Shown: piece by piece, positions 29,086 through 37,094 of the stretch | How the letters are laid out: each line of letters begins with the position of its first letter | How positions within the stretch are numbered: position 1 is the first letter of the stretch | Origin: Zoogloea sp. | Lineage (GTDB): Bacteria; Pseudomonadota; Gammaproteobacteria; Burkholderiales; Rhodocyclaceae | Direction of reading: 5' to 3' | Assembly: GCF_017302315.1 (NCBI RefSeq) | Contig: NZ_JAFLDT010000022.1 | Coordinates: 1-50,015, forward strand | DNA: 50,015 nt | The notes under the pieces: generated by a model | Told to the model about the DNA's origin: nothing | The model's database searches: none | The model's input: only the letters and a program-made list of their open reading frames with translations | Translations under genes and position numbers: made by a program

Positions 29086-29109
29086 GGCAGGCTCCACAGT
29101 CCAAAGCTG

Positions 29110-30186
29110 TCAGACGGTTTTGTCCGCCGCCCGTTCCATCACCGCAGCGAAGAACTGCCAGGCCAGACGCAGGGCATCGGGGCCATCGGGATCGGAGAAG
29201 GCCTGCCCGGCCGCCCCGCCGCTCCAGGCATGCCCCATCCCATGCACGCGCAGCAGGCGCACATAGGTCTGACGCCCCACCTTCCAGTCCTGGCGGGTAA
29301 TGCGACGCCGGCTGCCGCGGCGGATCTCGCCGCTGGCGACGCTCATCTTCGTGCCCTCGGGCAACAGGTCGGCCCACAAGCCGGCCGAGGTCTCGGCGTT
29401 GGCAAAGGACACCACGGGGTCGAAATCCCCATGGATCAGAAGTAGCGGTGGGGCGGCGCGCCCGTTCAAGGCCCGGGCGATGGGCTCGGCGTCGGGGGAG
29501 CGCCGGCCGCGCATGGTCTGCCCCGCCTGCAAAGGGGTGACCGCGCTGTGGGGCGCCGCCCCCGAGTGACTGCCCACAGCAACGAAACGCTCCGGATGCT
29601 CAAGGCCGAGGGTCAGCGCCATCGAGCCCCCGGCCGACAGACCAATCGCGAACAACGGCCCCCCGATGCGCGGGTGGGCACTGACCGCATGATCGACGAT
29701 GGCCATCAGGATGCGGGTCTCCATCCCCACCCGGGCATCACTGCCGAACCAGTTCCAGCAGCGCTGGGGATTGGCCTCCTGGGCCTGCTCAGGCATCAGC
29801 ACGGCAAAGCCCCGCTCCCGGGCCACCGCGGCGCAGCGGGTGGACGCGGCAAAGGCCGCCGTATCCTGGGCGCAGCCGTGCAGCAGCAGGAGCAGTGGAA
29901 TCGGGCGGCGGGTGCTCGCCCCGGTGGGAATGAACAGCCGATAGCGACGCATGGCCAACGGGCCAAGCCCCCAGCGCCCTTCATGCCAGCGCCCCCCGGT
30001 TACCGCGGCCGGCGCATCGGCGGGGGTTGCAATGCCCGACATCACATGGCGAGCCGAGCTGGCCAGGCGCCCGCCGGCGGCGATGCCCTGACGGGTGGCG
30101 GCCTTGCCGATCTTGGTCGATTGGCGCACACCGGCCCGGGTCAGCTTGAAGAGGGCGGAGACGAGGGGTGACTTGCGACGGGCCAT
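29110..30186 (-). CDS. PHB depolymerase-family esterase (PhaZ-like)
   Basis: 358 residues of the esterase/PHB depolymerase family: alpha/beta hydrolase with HGCAQD (oxyanion loop, residues 103-108), lipase box GLSAGG with Ser184, Asp in GDFDPVVSF and His in RVHGMGHAWSGG. The N-terminal 60 residues are basic and lack a signal peptide, arguing for an intracellular enzyme. The polyhydroxyalkanoate context (phasin gene just upstream) makes intracellular PHA mobilisation likely; other polyester or feruloyl-type substrates are possible. It is separated from the phasin gene by a terminator. Confidence 0.85.
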   Translation of the reverse strand: MARRKSPLVSALFKLTRAGVRQSTKIGKAATRQGIAAGGRLASSARHVMSGIATPADAPAAVTGGRWHEGRWGLGPLAMRRYRLFIPTGASTRRPIPLLLLLHGCAQDTAAFAASTRCAAVARERGFAVLMPEQAQEANPQRCWNWFGSDARVGMETRILMAIVDHAVSAHPRIGGPLFAIGLSAGGSMALTLGLEHPERFVAVGSHSGAAPHSAVTPLQAGQTMRGRRSPDAEPIARALNGRAAPPLLLIHGDFDPVVSFANAETSAGLWADLLPEGTKMSVASGEIRRGSRRRITRQDWKVGRQTYVRLLRVHGMGHAWSGGAAGQAFSDPDGPDALRLAWQFFAAVMERAADKTV

Positions 30187-30206
30187 GCGTGACTCCTCAG
30201 AAAAGC

Positions 30207-30230
30207 AAAAAGGCCCCGAAGGGCCTTTTT
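30207..30230 (-). terminator. Intrinsic terminator after phasin gene
   Basis: AAAAAGGCCC-CGAA-GGGCCTTTTT: a perfect 10-bp inverted repeat with tetraloop and T-tracts on both strands. It lies 30 bp past the phasin stop and just before the depolymerase start, so it ends the phasin transcript; the depolymerase is likely expressed from its own promoter or by readthrough. A smaller hairpin, TCAATC/GATTGA, lies at 30234-30251. Confidence 0.9.
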
Positions 30231-30259
30231 ACCTCAATCCCGAAGGATTGATTGAAACA

Positions 30260-30838
30260 TCAGGCAACCTTGAGGGCGCTGGCAGCGGCCTTGGTGCCCT
30301 TTTCGACGTTCTCGACGGCAACCAGGGTGGCCTTCTCGACGCTGGCCTGGGCGGCAGCGGCGACTTGCTTGGCGGCCTTCTGGGCACCTTCGTAGGCGGT
30401 GCTGGCATTGGCCAGAGCGGTCTTCACGGCCTTGATGGCGGGCTCGGAGCCAGCGGGAGCGTTCTTGAAGAGGTTCTCGAGGGCGCTATCCACGTTCTTG
30501 GACAAGGCAGCGGCTTCGGCTTCGACCAGCTTGGTCAGCTCTTCCTGGGTGTCGCCACCGATCTCGGACAGGCTGCGGCCGTAGGCCACGGACTTCTCGA
30601 CGGCCGGGGTCACGGCGCCCAGGTTCAGGGCGGCCAGGGCCTTCGGATCCTTGGCGGCCAGCACAGCCTTGGAGAAGGCAACGCTGTCGTCAAAGGCGCC
30701 GCGGGCGGTGGCCAGGTTCAGGCTGGAAACACGCTCGACAGCGGTGAAGAGGGTGGTGATGAAGCTGGTGGCGGTCTTCAGACCGGCTTCAGCATTGGCC
30801 TTGGAGGCGGCGACGATTTGCTCGGGGGTAACGGACAT
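30260..30838 (-). CDS. phaP: Phasin, PHA granule-associated protein
   Basis: 192 residues, rich in Ala, Lys and Glu, almost entirely helical, with no signal peptide. It belongs to the phasin_2/PhaP family: MSVTPEQIVAASKANAEAGLKTATSFITTLFTAVERVSSLNL is the usual N-terminal amphipathic helix that coats granules. Phasins limit granule size and are among the most abundant cell proteins. Codon use is strongly biased as expected. RBS AGGAGATC is good. The promoter region carries a large inverted repeat (30900-30944) that could bind PhaR. Confidence 0.9.
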   Translation of the reverse strand: MSVTPEQIVAASKANAEAGLKTATSFITTLFTAVERVSSLNLATARGAFDDSVAFSKAVLAAKDPKALAALNLGAVTPAVEKSVAYGRSLSEIGGDTQEELTKLVEAEAAALSKNVDSALENLFKNAPAGSEPAIKAVKTALANASTAYEGAQKAAKQVAAAAQASVEKATLVAVENVEKGTKAAASALKVA

Positions 30839-30899
30839 GATGATCTCCTTGAGTGGTTTAGGTTGCGATCACCGAAAGTGATTCGGTATGGCGCTATGT

Positions 30900-30944
30900 T
30901 GCACCGCACAAAAAAAGAATGCAAGCGTTTTCTTGTGCGGTGCA
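30900..30944. promoter_or_regulatory. Inverted-repeat operator upstream of phasin (candidate PhaR site)
   Basis: TGCACCGCACAA (30900-30911) and TTGTGCGGTGCA (30933-30944) are perfect inverted copies 33 bp apart centre to centre, about three helical turns, placing both on one face of the DNA. They lie 62-106 bp before the phasin start. PhaR represses phasin genes in PHA-making bacteria and binds TGC/GCA-rich sites, so it is the best candidate; the identity of the binder is inference. Confidence 0.6.
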
Positions 30945-30963
30945 CAAAATATTTTCCAAGGCC

Positions 30964-31557
30964 CTAATCCCCTGCCGGATCTCCCTTCCGCTCCCCCTCT
31001 CTGGGCACTTCGAATGCCTCGCCGGTGGCGAAGAATTGCCCGCCCGAAACGTAGTGGATGCTGCGCTTGCCCTGCTCCGGAAAATGCCAGCGACCATCGG
31101 AATACATGGCCGGATCGGCCCATGCCGCCACCACCTCGCCAAGGAAGAGATCATAGGTCCGCTGGATGTGGGGCTCCTCGATGACCCGGCACTCCAGCCA
31201 CCCTATGCAGCCCGCCGGCAGCGGAGCCGCCACCAGACTGGCGGGCAGCACCGCCAGCCCCAGGGCCTCGAACTTGTCCCCCTCCCGCCCCGAGCAGGAC
31301 CCGGCGGCAAGAGTCCGTTCGGCCAGGTCGCAGCCCGGCACAGCCAGCACGAACTCGCCGGAAGCCTCGATCAGCTCACGGGTCAGGGTGGTCTTGTCCA
31401 CCACCACCGCGACCTTCGGCGGATCGAAATCCAGGGGCATGTTCCACGCCGCCGCCATCACGTTGCGACGCCCCCCGTAAGCCGACGAGACCAGCACGGT
31501 GGGGCCGTGATTGAGCAGACGATAGGCCTGGGCAAGGGGAACGGCGATGGGTGTCAT
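30964..31557 (-). CDS. Flavin reductase-like FMN-binding protein
   Basis: 197 residues of the flavin reductase-like domain family (FMN-binding split barrel). PTVLVSSAYGGRRNVMAAAWNMPLDFDPPKVAVVVDKTTLTRELIEASGEFVLAVP shows the typical isoalloxazine-contacting strand and the SGEFVLAVP segment. Its start overlaps the SpeD stop by ATGA (31554-31557); the upstream open frame to 32034 is a shadow of speD and the small peptide gene. It is the last gene of the seven-gene operon and could supply reduced flavin to an oxidase or be an enzyme on its own. Its link to polyamines is by context only. Confidence 0.82.
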   Translation of the reverse strand: MTPIAVPLAQAYRLLNHGPTVLVSSAYGGRRNVMAAAWNMPLDFDPPKVAVVVDKTTLTRELIEASGEFVLAVPGCDLAERTLAAGSCSGREGDKFEALGLAVLPASLVAAPLPAGCIGWLECRVIEEPHIQRTYDLFLGEVVAAWADPAMYSDGRWHFPEQGKRSIHYVSGGQFFATGEAFEVPREGERKGDPAGD

Positions 31558-31943
31558 GGCGATGGGCTCACTATGGACGGGGGAAGCTGGCCACGGAGCA
31601 TGTCCCGGCAGCTGAAGGACGTGGGGCACAGGCCGGCTTCGATCACATCCACCGCCCGCTCCGGCCGGGCGCCGCCGCACATGAACACGTCCACCGCCGC
31701 AAAGCCGTGTTCCGGCCAGGTGTGGATGCTGATGTGGGACTCCTGCAACAGCAGCACGCCAGTGACGCCCAGACCCGGACCGAAGGGGTGGAAATTGCTG
31801 CCCACCGGCGTGGCACCGGCGGCCCGGGCGGCTTCGCGCAGCAGGGTCTCGATGGCCAGGGGGTCCGTCAGGCGCTCGGCATCGACACCGTGAAAATCGG
31901 CCAGCAGGTGCAGGCCCCGGGGCAGATGGGCGCCGCCGCTCAC
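31554..31943 (-). CDS. speD: S-adenosylmethionine decarboxylase SpeD, bacterial class 1b
   Basis: 129 residues, GTG start overlapping the preceding small gene (GTGA, 31940-31943). SpeD makes decarboxylated SAM, the aminopropyl donor of spermidine synthase. The enzyme self-cleaves at Glu-Ser to make a pyruvoyl group: LLLQESHISIHTWPEHGFAAVDVFMCG contains the cleavage pair Glu68-Ser69, His74 and Cys89. Length and motif fit the small prokaryotic class. It sits in an operon of envelope-like proteins and faces a membrane-bound spermidine synthase homologue across the divergent promoter, so this is a dedicated aminopropyl-donor supply. Confidence 0.93.
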   Translation of the reverse strand: MSGGAHLPRGLHLLADFHGVDAERLTDPLAIETLLREAARAAGATPVGSNFHPFGPGLGVTGVLLLQESHISIHTWPEHGFAAVDVFMCGGARPERAVDVIEAGLCPTSFSCRDMLRGQLPPSIVSPSP

Positions 31944-32104
31944 TTGTGGCCCCCGCCGCCGGACGACCAGCCTCCGGAACTGCTGCCGCTGCTGCCACTG
32001 TTCCAGCTACGGCTGCCGTCCCGGTCATTGACATGCCCCAGGTTGAAGAGGGTGACCACAGCCACCACGATCAAACCGAGAACAATGTAGTTCAGCCGTG
32101 ACAT
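31940..32104 (-). CDS. Small membrane peptide with Gly/Ser-rich tail
   Basis: 54 residues, start at 32104. MSRLNYIVLGLIVVAVVTLF is one transmembrane helix; the rest is a hydrophilic tail rich in Ser, Gly and Trp ending in GGGGHK. It lies four bases after the DUF4178 stop and overlaps speD by four bases, so its reading frame is fixed on both sides by tight coupling, which is strong evidence that it is real although short. The Gly/Ser tail on a membrane anchor resembles GGxG-ended tails of small membrane-quality-control or TPM-associated proteins, but no family is recognised. Confidence 0.75.
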   Translation of the reverse strand: MSRLNYIVLGLIVVAVVTLFNLGHVNDRDGSRSWNSGSSGSSSGGWSSGGGGHK

Positions 32105-32107
32105 CGC

Positions 32108-33586
32108 TCAGTCGTCCAGTACATCGGTGTAAACGGGGAGCCACAGGATGCCGATGGCGATGAGGATCAACACCCAGCTATACAGCCCGCCCCGGAAGGC
32201 AATGGGTACGTTGATCAGCAGCACCAGCACCGTGAAGACCCAGGCCAGGGGGCGCAGCTTGCCCCGGTCCGCCGCCATGCTCGTGGAGGCCAGGGCGGTG
32301 AGGGAGGCGACCGAAGGGGTGATGCGCCCCTTGCCGCCGAACCAGCCATCCACGGTGGCCGCCGGCACCCGCTGGGCCAGGGACCAGCCCAGCTCGGAGG
32401 GGCTGCGCTCGCTGGTGAGGGTGCCGCGACTGCCCCGATAATCGGTGATGGAGACACTGTCGCCCACCTTGACCCGCCAGTTGAAGGCGCCGGCCACCTG
32501 AACAACCCGGGAGGCGTAGGCCTGCATGCGGGTATAGGCCGCCCCTTCGTAACGCACGGCACTGGAAGAGACGGACTCCGGCCAGGTATCGAGGACCCGC
32601 ACCTTGTCCCAACCGGCTGAGGACTCCACCAGCCACAGGAAACCGGCCGTCTCGTTGAACATCAGGTACTCGATCCACTCCTCCGCCTCGCCGACCTCCT
32701 GGCACTTCATCAGGCCGATCAGCGTCCAGGTCTTGCCGTCGATGCTGGCCTCCTCACCCAGGGACAGGGTGGTGACCAGTTTGGCCTCCCGGCGACCTGC
32801 ATCCATGACCTCGGCCGTACCGGTGGTGGCATCGCTCTCGGTGCCGCAGGCCGGGCAATGGAGGTGGGCAGCCACCGCCGGACGCCAGGCAATGGCGCCA
32901 CCACAGGCCGGGCAGGCCAGGATGGCGGCCTTGCCCTTGAGACGACCGGCGCTGCCGGCAATCTCGTCCGGCGTGCGCAGTAGCTGGCAGCGCAGATCCC
33001 CCAGGCCCACCGCTTTGCCCGCATAGCGGCGCGGCCGCGTGCCCTCGGAGTAATCGAGGGTGAGGAAGCGCACCCCCTGGCGATAATCCGCCACCTTCGC
33101 CTGCCAGCCGGGGCCGACCTGGAAGGGCAGCTCGCCCTCGCCGGCGGTACAGCGCGCGGTGCGCAGGTCGGAGGCCGTGAAGGTGGCACCGTCCCAGGTG
33201 TACTGCCCGCCCGGCACGATCTGGCCGAAGGGCGGGGCGTCGTCGGCCAGCCCGGTATCGAGGGTTACCGCGTACTGGCCGGAGGCATCCGACAGCCAGC
33301 CGGCGCTGCCATCGTCGAAGAGGATGTACCACTCGTTCCAGAAACCGTCCTCGTAACGCAACTGGATGCGCCCGACCACCCCGAAGGCCTGGCCCGCATA
33401 CATGCCCGAGGTGGTGATGCGGATGGGGGAGTAGTCCTCCAGCACCACCGCCATCTTGCCCGCGTCGCGCACCGCGTCGCCCTCCCGCAGCAGGGTGCTG
33501 CGGCAGTACTCGCACACGGCCATGGCCGAGGTGGCCGAGCGGAAGACGACCTCCGCGCCGCAACTGGGGCAGGCGAGCTTGAACAC
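32108..33586 (-). CDS. DUF4178 double-domain protein with zinc ribbon
   Basis: 492 residues. A zinc ribbon opens the protein (LACPSCGAEVVF...CEYCRST). A first DUF4178 domain (about 50-200) follows with YDGFWNEWYILFDDGSAGWLSDASGQY; then a second zinc ribbon (LACPACGGAIAW...LHCPACGTE, residues about 222-250) and a second DUF4178 domain with EEWIEYLMFNETAGFLWLVESSAGW. Two C-terminal transmembrane helices (about 438-485) end the protein. DUF4178 proteins are repeatedly encoded with SPFH, DUF350 and polyamine genes in bacteria. The biochemical role is unknown. It lies seven bases after the SPFH gene. Confidence 0.85.
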   Translation of the reverse strand: MFKLACPSCGAEVVFRSATSAMAVCEYCRSTLLREGDAVRDAGKMAVVLEDYSPIRITTSGMYAGQAFGVVGRIQLRYEDGFWNEWYILFDDGSAGWLSDASGQYAVTLDTGLADDAPPFGQIVPGGQYTWDGATFTASDLRTARCTAGEGELPFQVGPGWQAKVADYRQGVRFLTLDYSEGTRPRRYAGKAVGLGDLRCQLLRTPDEIAGSAGRLKGKAAILACPACGGAIAWRPAVAAHLHCPACGTESDATTGTAEVMDAGRREAKLVTTLSLGEEASIDGKTWTLIGLMKCQEVGEAEEWIEYLMFNETAGFLWLVESSAGWDKVRVLDTWPESVSSSAVRYEGAAYTRMQAYASRVVQVAGAFNWRVKVGDSVSITDYRGSRGTLTSERSPSELGWSLAQRVPAATVDGWFGGKGRITPSVASLTALASTSMAADRGKLRPLAWVFTVLVLLINVPIAFRGGLYSWVLILIAIGILWLPVYTDVLDD

Positions 33587-33593
33587 CCGGTAT

Positions 33594-34610
33594 TTATCCG
33601 ATCAGCTTCTTGAGGATCTCCGCCTTGGCGGAATCGTAGTCGGCCTGGGTCACCAGCCCCTTGTCGAGCAGCGCCTTGAGCTTGCCCAGGCGGGCCTCCG
33701 GATCATCCGCAGCGGCTGCCGGGGCAGCGACCGGGGCCGCCGCGGGGGCCTGGCTGCCGCGCAGGGCGTCCATCATCACCTGCCCCATGCCTACACCGGC
33801 GGCCAGGCCGGCACCCACGCCCGCCAGCCCGCCCTCGTTCTGGGCCGCCAGGGGCACCGAGTTGGCCACCTGGTACTGGGTGTACTTGCCCAGGTCGCCC
33901 ACCATGCCCATGGAGATGCGGGTGTCGATGGCCTTCTGCAGCTCTTCGGGCAGGGAGATGTTCTCGACGGCGAAGTTGTCGAGCGTCATGCCGTAACGCT
34001 CGAAGGTGGGCGTCATGGCCTCGCGCATGCGCTCGGCCAGCAGGACCTGGTTGGCGGCCATGTCGAGGAAGGGCACATCCGAACCGCCCAGGGTGGCGCT
34101 CATGGTCGCCACCACCAGGTTGCGCAGCTGCTGCTCCAGCTCATCCACGGTGTATTCGGCACGGGTGCCGCTGATCTCGGTGAAGAACTTGCGCGGGTCG
34201 GCCAGCTTGTAGGAATACATGCCGAAGGCGCGCAGGCGCACCATGCCGAAGTCCTTGTCACGAAGGGTAACCGGCTGGGGGGTGCCCCATTTGCGCCCTA
34301 GCTGCAGGCGGGTACTGAAGAAGTAGACGTCGGACTTGAAGGGCGACTCGAAGAGCTTGTCCCAATTCTTCAGGTAGGTCAGCACCGGGATGGTCTGGGT
34401 GGTCAGCTTGTACATGCCCGGCCCGAACACATCGGCCACCTTGCCCTCGTTGACGAAGACGGCCATCTGGGAGTCGCGCACGGTCAGGCTGGCCCCGTAC
34501 TGGATCTCGAAATCCTCCATGGGATAGCGCCAGGCCAGGGTGCCATCGGCCTCCTCGTTCCACTGGAGGACGTCGATGAACTGTTTCTTGATGAAGGATC
34601 CGATGCTCAT
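33594..34610 (-). CDS. SPFH-domain protein with C-terminal SHOCT
   Basis: 338 residues of the YdjI-type SPFH family (formerly annotated as virion core protein). The N-terminal part, MSIGSFIKKQFIDVLQWNEE, leads into the SPFH core, which carries VLTYLKNWDKLFESPFKSDVYFFSTRL and LRAFGMYSYKLADPRKFF. A helical region and an Ala/Pro linker follow, then a SHOCT domain (residues about 305-338: RLGKLKALLDKGLVTQADYDSAKAEILKKLIG). SPFH proteins scaffold membrane microdomains; SHOCT often mediates oligomerisation or membrane binding. The start overlaps the upstream zinc-ribbon gene's stop by ATGA. It has no transmembrane helix, so it is probably peripheral on the cytoplasmic side. Confidence 0.88.
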   Translation of the reverse strand: MSIGSFIKKQFIDVLQWNEEADGTLAWRYPMEDFEIQYGASLTVRDSQMAVFVNEGKVADVFGPGMYKLTTQTIPVLTYLKNWDKLFESPFKSDVYFFSTRLQLGRKWGTPQPVTLRDKDFGMVRLRAFGMYSYKLADPRKFFTEISGTRAEYTVDELEQQLRNLVVATMSATLGGSDVPFLDMAANQVLLAERMREAMTPTFERYGMTLDNFAVENISLPEELQKAIDTRISMGMVGDLGKYTQYQVANSVPLAAQNEGGLAGVGAGLAAGVGMGQVMMDALRGSQAPAAAPVAAPAAAADDPEARLGKLKALLDKGLVTQADYDSAKAEILKKLIG

Positions 34611-35071
34611 GCTTGCTCCCGATGTTGTCTTTCCAGGTATTCACTGACCGCCAGGCCGCTCAGGCCGAGGCTGCGGGCAATGGCGATTTCCAGTAGCTCG
34701 GTGGTCATCACCGCCCCGCAGCCAGGGCACTTGTCCCACTGTTCCGGAAAGGCCGTCATGCCATCAATCAGCCGTGGCCGTTCCCAATCGTGACCGCAGG
34801 CGGGGCAGACGCCCCGGGCCGGGGGCTTAAGCAAACGCCGGATGCCATGGACGTACATGGACACCACCATGCCCCCCACCGCGCCAGCCATGATGCGCCG
34901 GTAGGCCGGGGTCGGATCCACGCCATCAATGGCCCACCATGCGCCGCCAAGCACCAGCCCGGCCAGCGCGCCGGTGAGTAATGGTGCGCCTGCATGGTGG
35001 CGATTGCGGAAAGCACGGGACTTGGCATCGAGCGCCTTGCGCGCGTAGTCCGGGTCAATGACCGGAATCAC
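34607..35071 (-). CDS. Two-helix membrane protein with zinc ribbon
   Basis: 154 residues, GTG at 35071 (VIPVIDPDYARKALDAKSRAF), overlapping the DUF350 stop by GTGA. The frame upstream to 35617 is an arginine-rich shadow. Two transmembrane helices lie near 31-49 and 62-80 (LLTGALAGLVLGGAWWAI, IMAGAVGGMVVSMYVHGI). A zinc ribbon follows, with CPACGHDW and KCPGCGAVMTTE as Cys pairs 30 residues apart, and a short C-terminal helix. The same two-helix plus ribbon layout recurs in the DUF4178 protein. Function unknown; coupling at both ends makes it a firm member of the operon. Confidence 0.8.
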   Translation of the reverse strand: MIPVIDPDYARKALDAKSRAFRNRHHAGAPLLTGALAGLVLGGAWWAIDGVDPTPAYRRIMAGAVGGMVVSMYVHGIRRLLKPPARGVCPACGHDWERPRLIDGMTAFPEQWDKCPGCGAVMTTELLEIAIARSLGLSGLAVSEYLERQHREQA

Positions 35072-35454
35072 GACATGCAGGCCGCATTCAGGATGCCAAC
35101 CACCAGCGCCACCGTCCCGGCGAAGGCGCCGGCGGCCACGTTGTTGGCGGCCAGCTGCTCGGGCAGGCGCGGCACCAGGCGCCCGAGGAGGACATAGGCA
35201 AGCACCTGCACCGACAGCCCTGCCACGCTCCAGGTCAGGAACAACTGCAGGCTGTCGTTGTGGAGAATGCTCGACGCCACCGTGAGGGAGAAGCCGATGA
35301 CTGCGCCCCCCAGGGACAGGGCGGGCGCGACCACGCCCTGACGGATCAGGGACAATTCGCACAAGGGCGTGACCCGCAGGTAGATGTTGGCAAACACCAG
35401 CACCATGAACAGGCCGGACAGCAGATGCACGACGTAATTGTAGAGCGGCTCCAT
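35068..35454 (-). CDS. DUF350 (YjfL-like) membrane protein
   Basis: 128 residues with four helices. DUF350 halves normally contain a repeated two-helix unit; here LYNYVVHLLSGLFMVLVFANIYLRVTP and VAPALSLGGAVIGFSLTVASSILHND form the first, and LTWSVAGLSVQVLAYVLLGRLVPRL and AAGAFAGTVALVVGILNAACMS the second. E. coli YjfL, in the yjfIJKL-glutathionylspermidine synthase operon, is the best-known relative, which also links DUF350 to polyamine chemistry and a PspA relative. It is the first gene of the operon, 83 bp from the divergent spermidine-synthase-like gene. Confidence 0.88.
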   Translation of the reverse strand: MEPLYNYVVHLLSGLFMVLVFANIYLRVTPLCELSLIRQGVVAPALSLGGAVIGFSLTVASSILHNDSLQLFLTWSVAGLSVQVLAYVLLGRLVPRLPEQLAANNVAAGAFAGTVALVVGILNAACMS

Positions 35455-35537
35455 CAGCGGAATCCTCGGGGACCGGGCCGTTATTTAGCCAGCATTCCCC
35501 GTGCCCGGCAAGCGCTTTCCGGGTAGAGTCCGCAGCC

Positions 35538-37094
35538 ATGCACCCGCCCCAGAATGCCGCCCCGCCCCCCGCCGGGAACCGCCTGCCCGACCGCCTGCTG
35601 ATCCTCTCGGTCTTCATCGTGGCCTCCTGCGGCCTCGCCTACGAGCTGATCGCCGGCGCCCTGTCGAGTTACCTGCTGGGCGACTCGGTGCTGCAGTTCT
35701 CGTCCATCATCGGCTGCTACCTGTTCGCCATGGGGGTCGGCTCCCACCTCTCGAAGTATGTGGATGACCGGGACGTGCTGGCCCGCTTCATCGACATCGA
35801 GCTGCTGGTGGGGCTGATCGGTGGCGTGTCGGCCACCCTGCTGTTCCTGCTCTTCGCCTGGATGGCGGCGCCCTTCCGCACCACCCTGTACGCGCTGGTG
35901 TTCATTCTCGGCGTACTGGTGGGCATGGAGATCCCGCTGGTAATGCGCGTCCTGCACAGCCGCCAGGCCAGCTTCAGCGAACTGGTGAGCCGGGTGCTGA
36001 CCTTCGACTACCTGGGCGCCCTGGCGGTGTCCCTGCTCTTCCCCCTGGTGCTGGCGCCCAAGCTGGGCCTGTCCCGCACCGGCTTCCTGTTCGGCATGGC
36101 CAACGTGGCCGTGGCCCTGTGGACGCTCTGGTACTACCGCCACGAAATCCCCCGCCTGCGCAGCCGCCTCACCCGCGGCGCCCTGGTGATGGCCTTCCTG
36201 GCCGGTGGCCTGGTGGTCTCCGAAAAGCTCACCCACTGGGCCGAGCGCGGCCTGTTCGGCGACGAGGTGATCTTCGCCACCACCACGCCCTACCAGCGCA
36301 TCGCAGTGACCCGCTGGAAGGACGACACGCGCCTGCACATCAACGGCAACCTGCAGTTCTCCAGCCGCGACGAGCACCGCTACCACGAGGCCCTGGTGCA
36401 TCCGGCCCTGCAGACCCTGCCCTGGGCGCGCTCGGTGCTGGTGCTGGGCGGCGGCGACGGCCTGGCGGTGCGCGAAGTCCTGCGCCATGCCCAGGTGGAG
36501 CGGGTCACCCTGGTGGACCTGGACCCGGCCATGACCGACCTGTTCACCCGCAACGAATACCTCTCCGGGCTCAACGGGCAGGCCCTGTCCAACCTCCGGG
36601 TCACGGTCATCAACGCCGACGCCGGCCAGTGGCTGGAGACCCACAGCGAGGTCTTCGACCTGATCATCGCCGACTTCCCCGACCCCTCCAGTTTCGGCCT
36701 TGGCAAACTCTACTCCGTGCCCATGTACCGCCTGATGGGCAAGCACCTGTCGGCGCGGGGCGTGCTGGTCGTCCAGTCCACCTCCCCGTGGTTCGCGCCG
36801 CGCAGTTTCTGGTGCATCGACGCCACCCTGCGCGAGGCCGGCTTCCACACCCACCCTTACCATGCCCACGTGCCCTCCTTCGGCGAGTGGGGCTTCAACC
36901 TCGCCACCCGCCAGCCGGGCTACACGCCCCCCACCGCCTACAGCGTGCCCACCCGCTACCTGGACGCGGAAACCACCCGGCTGATGTTCCAGTTTCCCCC
37001 CGACATGCAGCGCCTTCCCGTCGATCCCAATCACCTCAACGACCAGCGCCTGGTGCACTACTTCCAGCAGGACTGGAGCAACGTGGTGCGCTGA
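35538..37094 (+). CDS. Membrane-embedded spermidine synthase-like aminopropyltransferase
   Basis: 518 residues in two parts. Residues 1-235 contain about seven transmembrane helices (CGLAYELIAGALSSYLLGDS is the usual family start). Residues 240-500 are a spermidine-synthase fold with VLVLGGGDGLAVREVLRH (decarboxy-SAM site, near 303-310), LVDLDPAM and IIADFPDPSSFGLGKLYS (near 377), where the Asp that binds the diamine is preserved. The product is likely an aminopropylated amine, with the site close to the membrane. SpeD in the divergent operon supplies the donor. The stop shares one base with the next gene (TGATG). Confidence 0.9.
   Translation: MHPPQNAAPPPAGNRLPDRLLILSVFIVASCGLAYELIAGALSSYLLGDSVLQFSSIIGCYLFAMGVGSHLSKYVDDRDVLARFIDIELLVGLIGGVSATLLFLLFAWMAAPFRTTLYALVFILGVLVGMEIPLVMRVLHSRQASFSELVSRVLTFDYLGALAVSLLFPLVLAPKLGLSRTGFLFGMANVAVALWTLWYYRHEIPRLRSRLTRGALVMAFLAGGLVVSEKLTHWAERGLFGDEVIFATTTPYQRIAVTRWKDDTRLHINGNLQFSSRDEHRYHEALVHPALQTLPWARSVLVLGGGDGLAVREVLRHAQVERVTLVDLDPAMTDLFTRNEYLSGLNGQALSNLRVTVINADAGQWLETHSEVFDLIIADFPDPSSFGLGKLYSVPMYRLMGKHLSARGVLVVQSTSPWFAPRSFWCIDATLREAGFHTHPYHAHVPSFGEWGFNLATRQPGYTPPTAYSVPTRYLDAETTRLMFQFPPDMQRLPVDPNHLNDQRLVHYFQQDWSNVVR

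Noticed and set aside
35481-37058. A 525-codon minus-strand frame over the spermidine-synthase-like gene
   Set aside because: Gly/Gln/His-rich shadow without motifs; the plus strand carries GGGDG and DFPDP.
36119-37093. The long upstream extension of the FAD protein frame
   Set aside because: Arg/Pro/Gly-rich and overlapping the coding end of the synthase; the ATG at 37094 gives a Tat-like signal and a one-base overlap with the stop.
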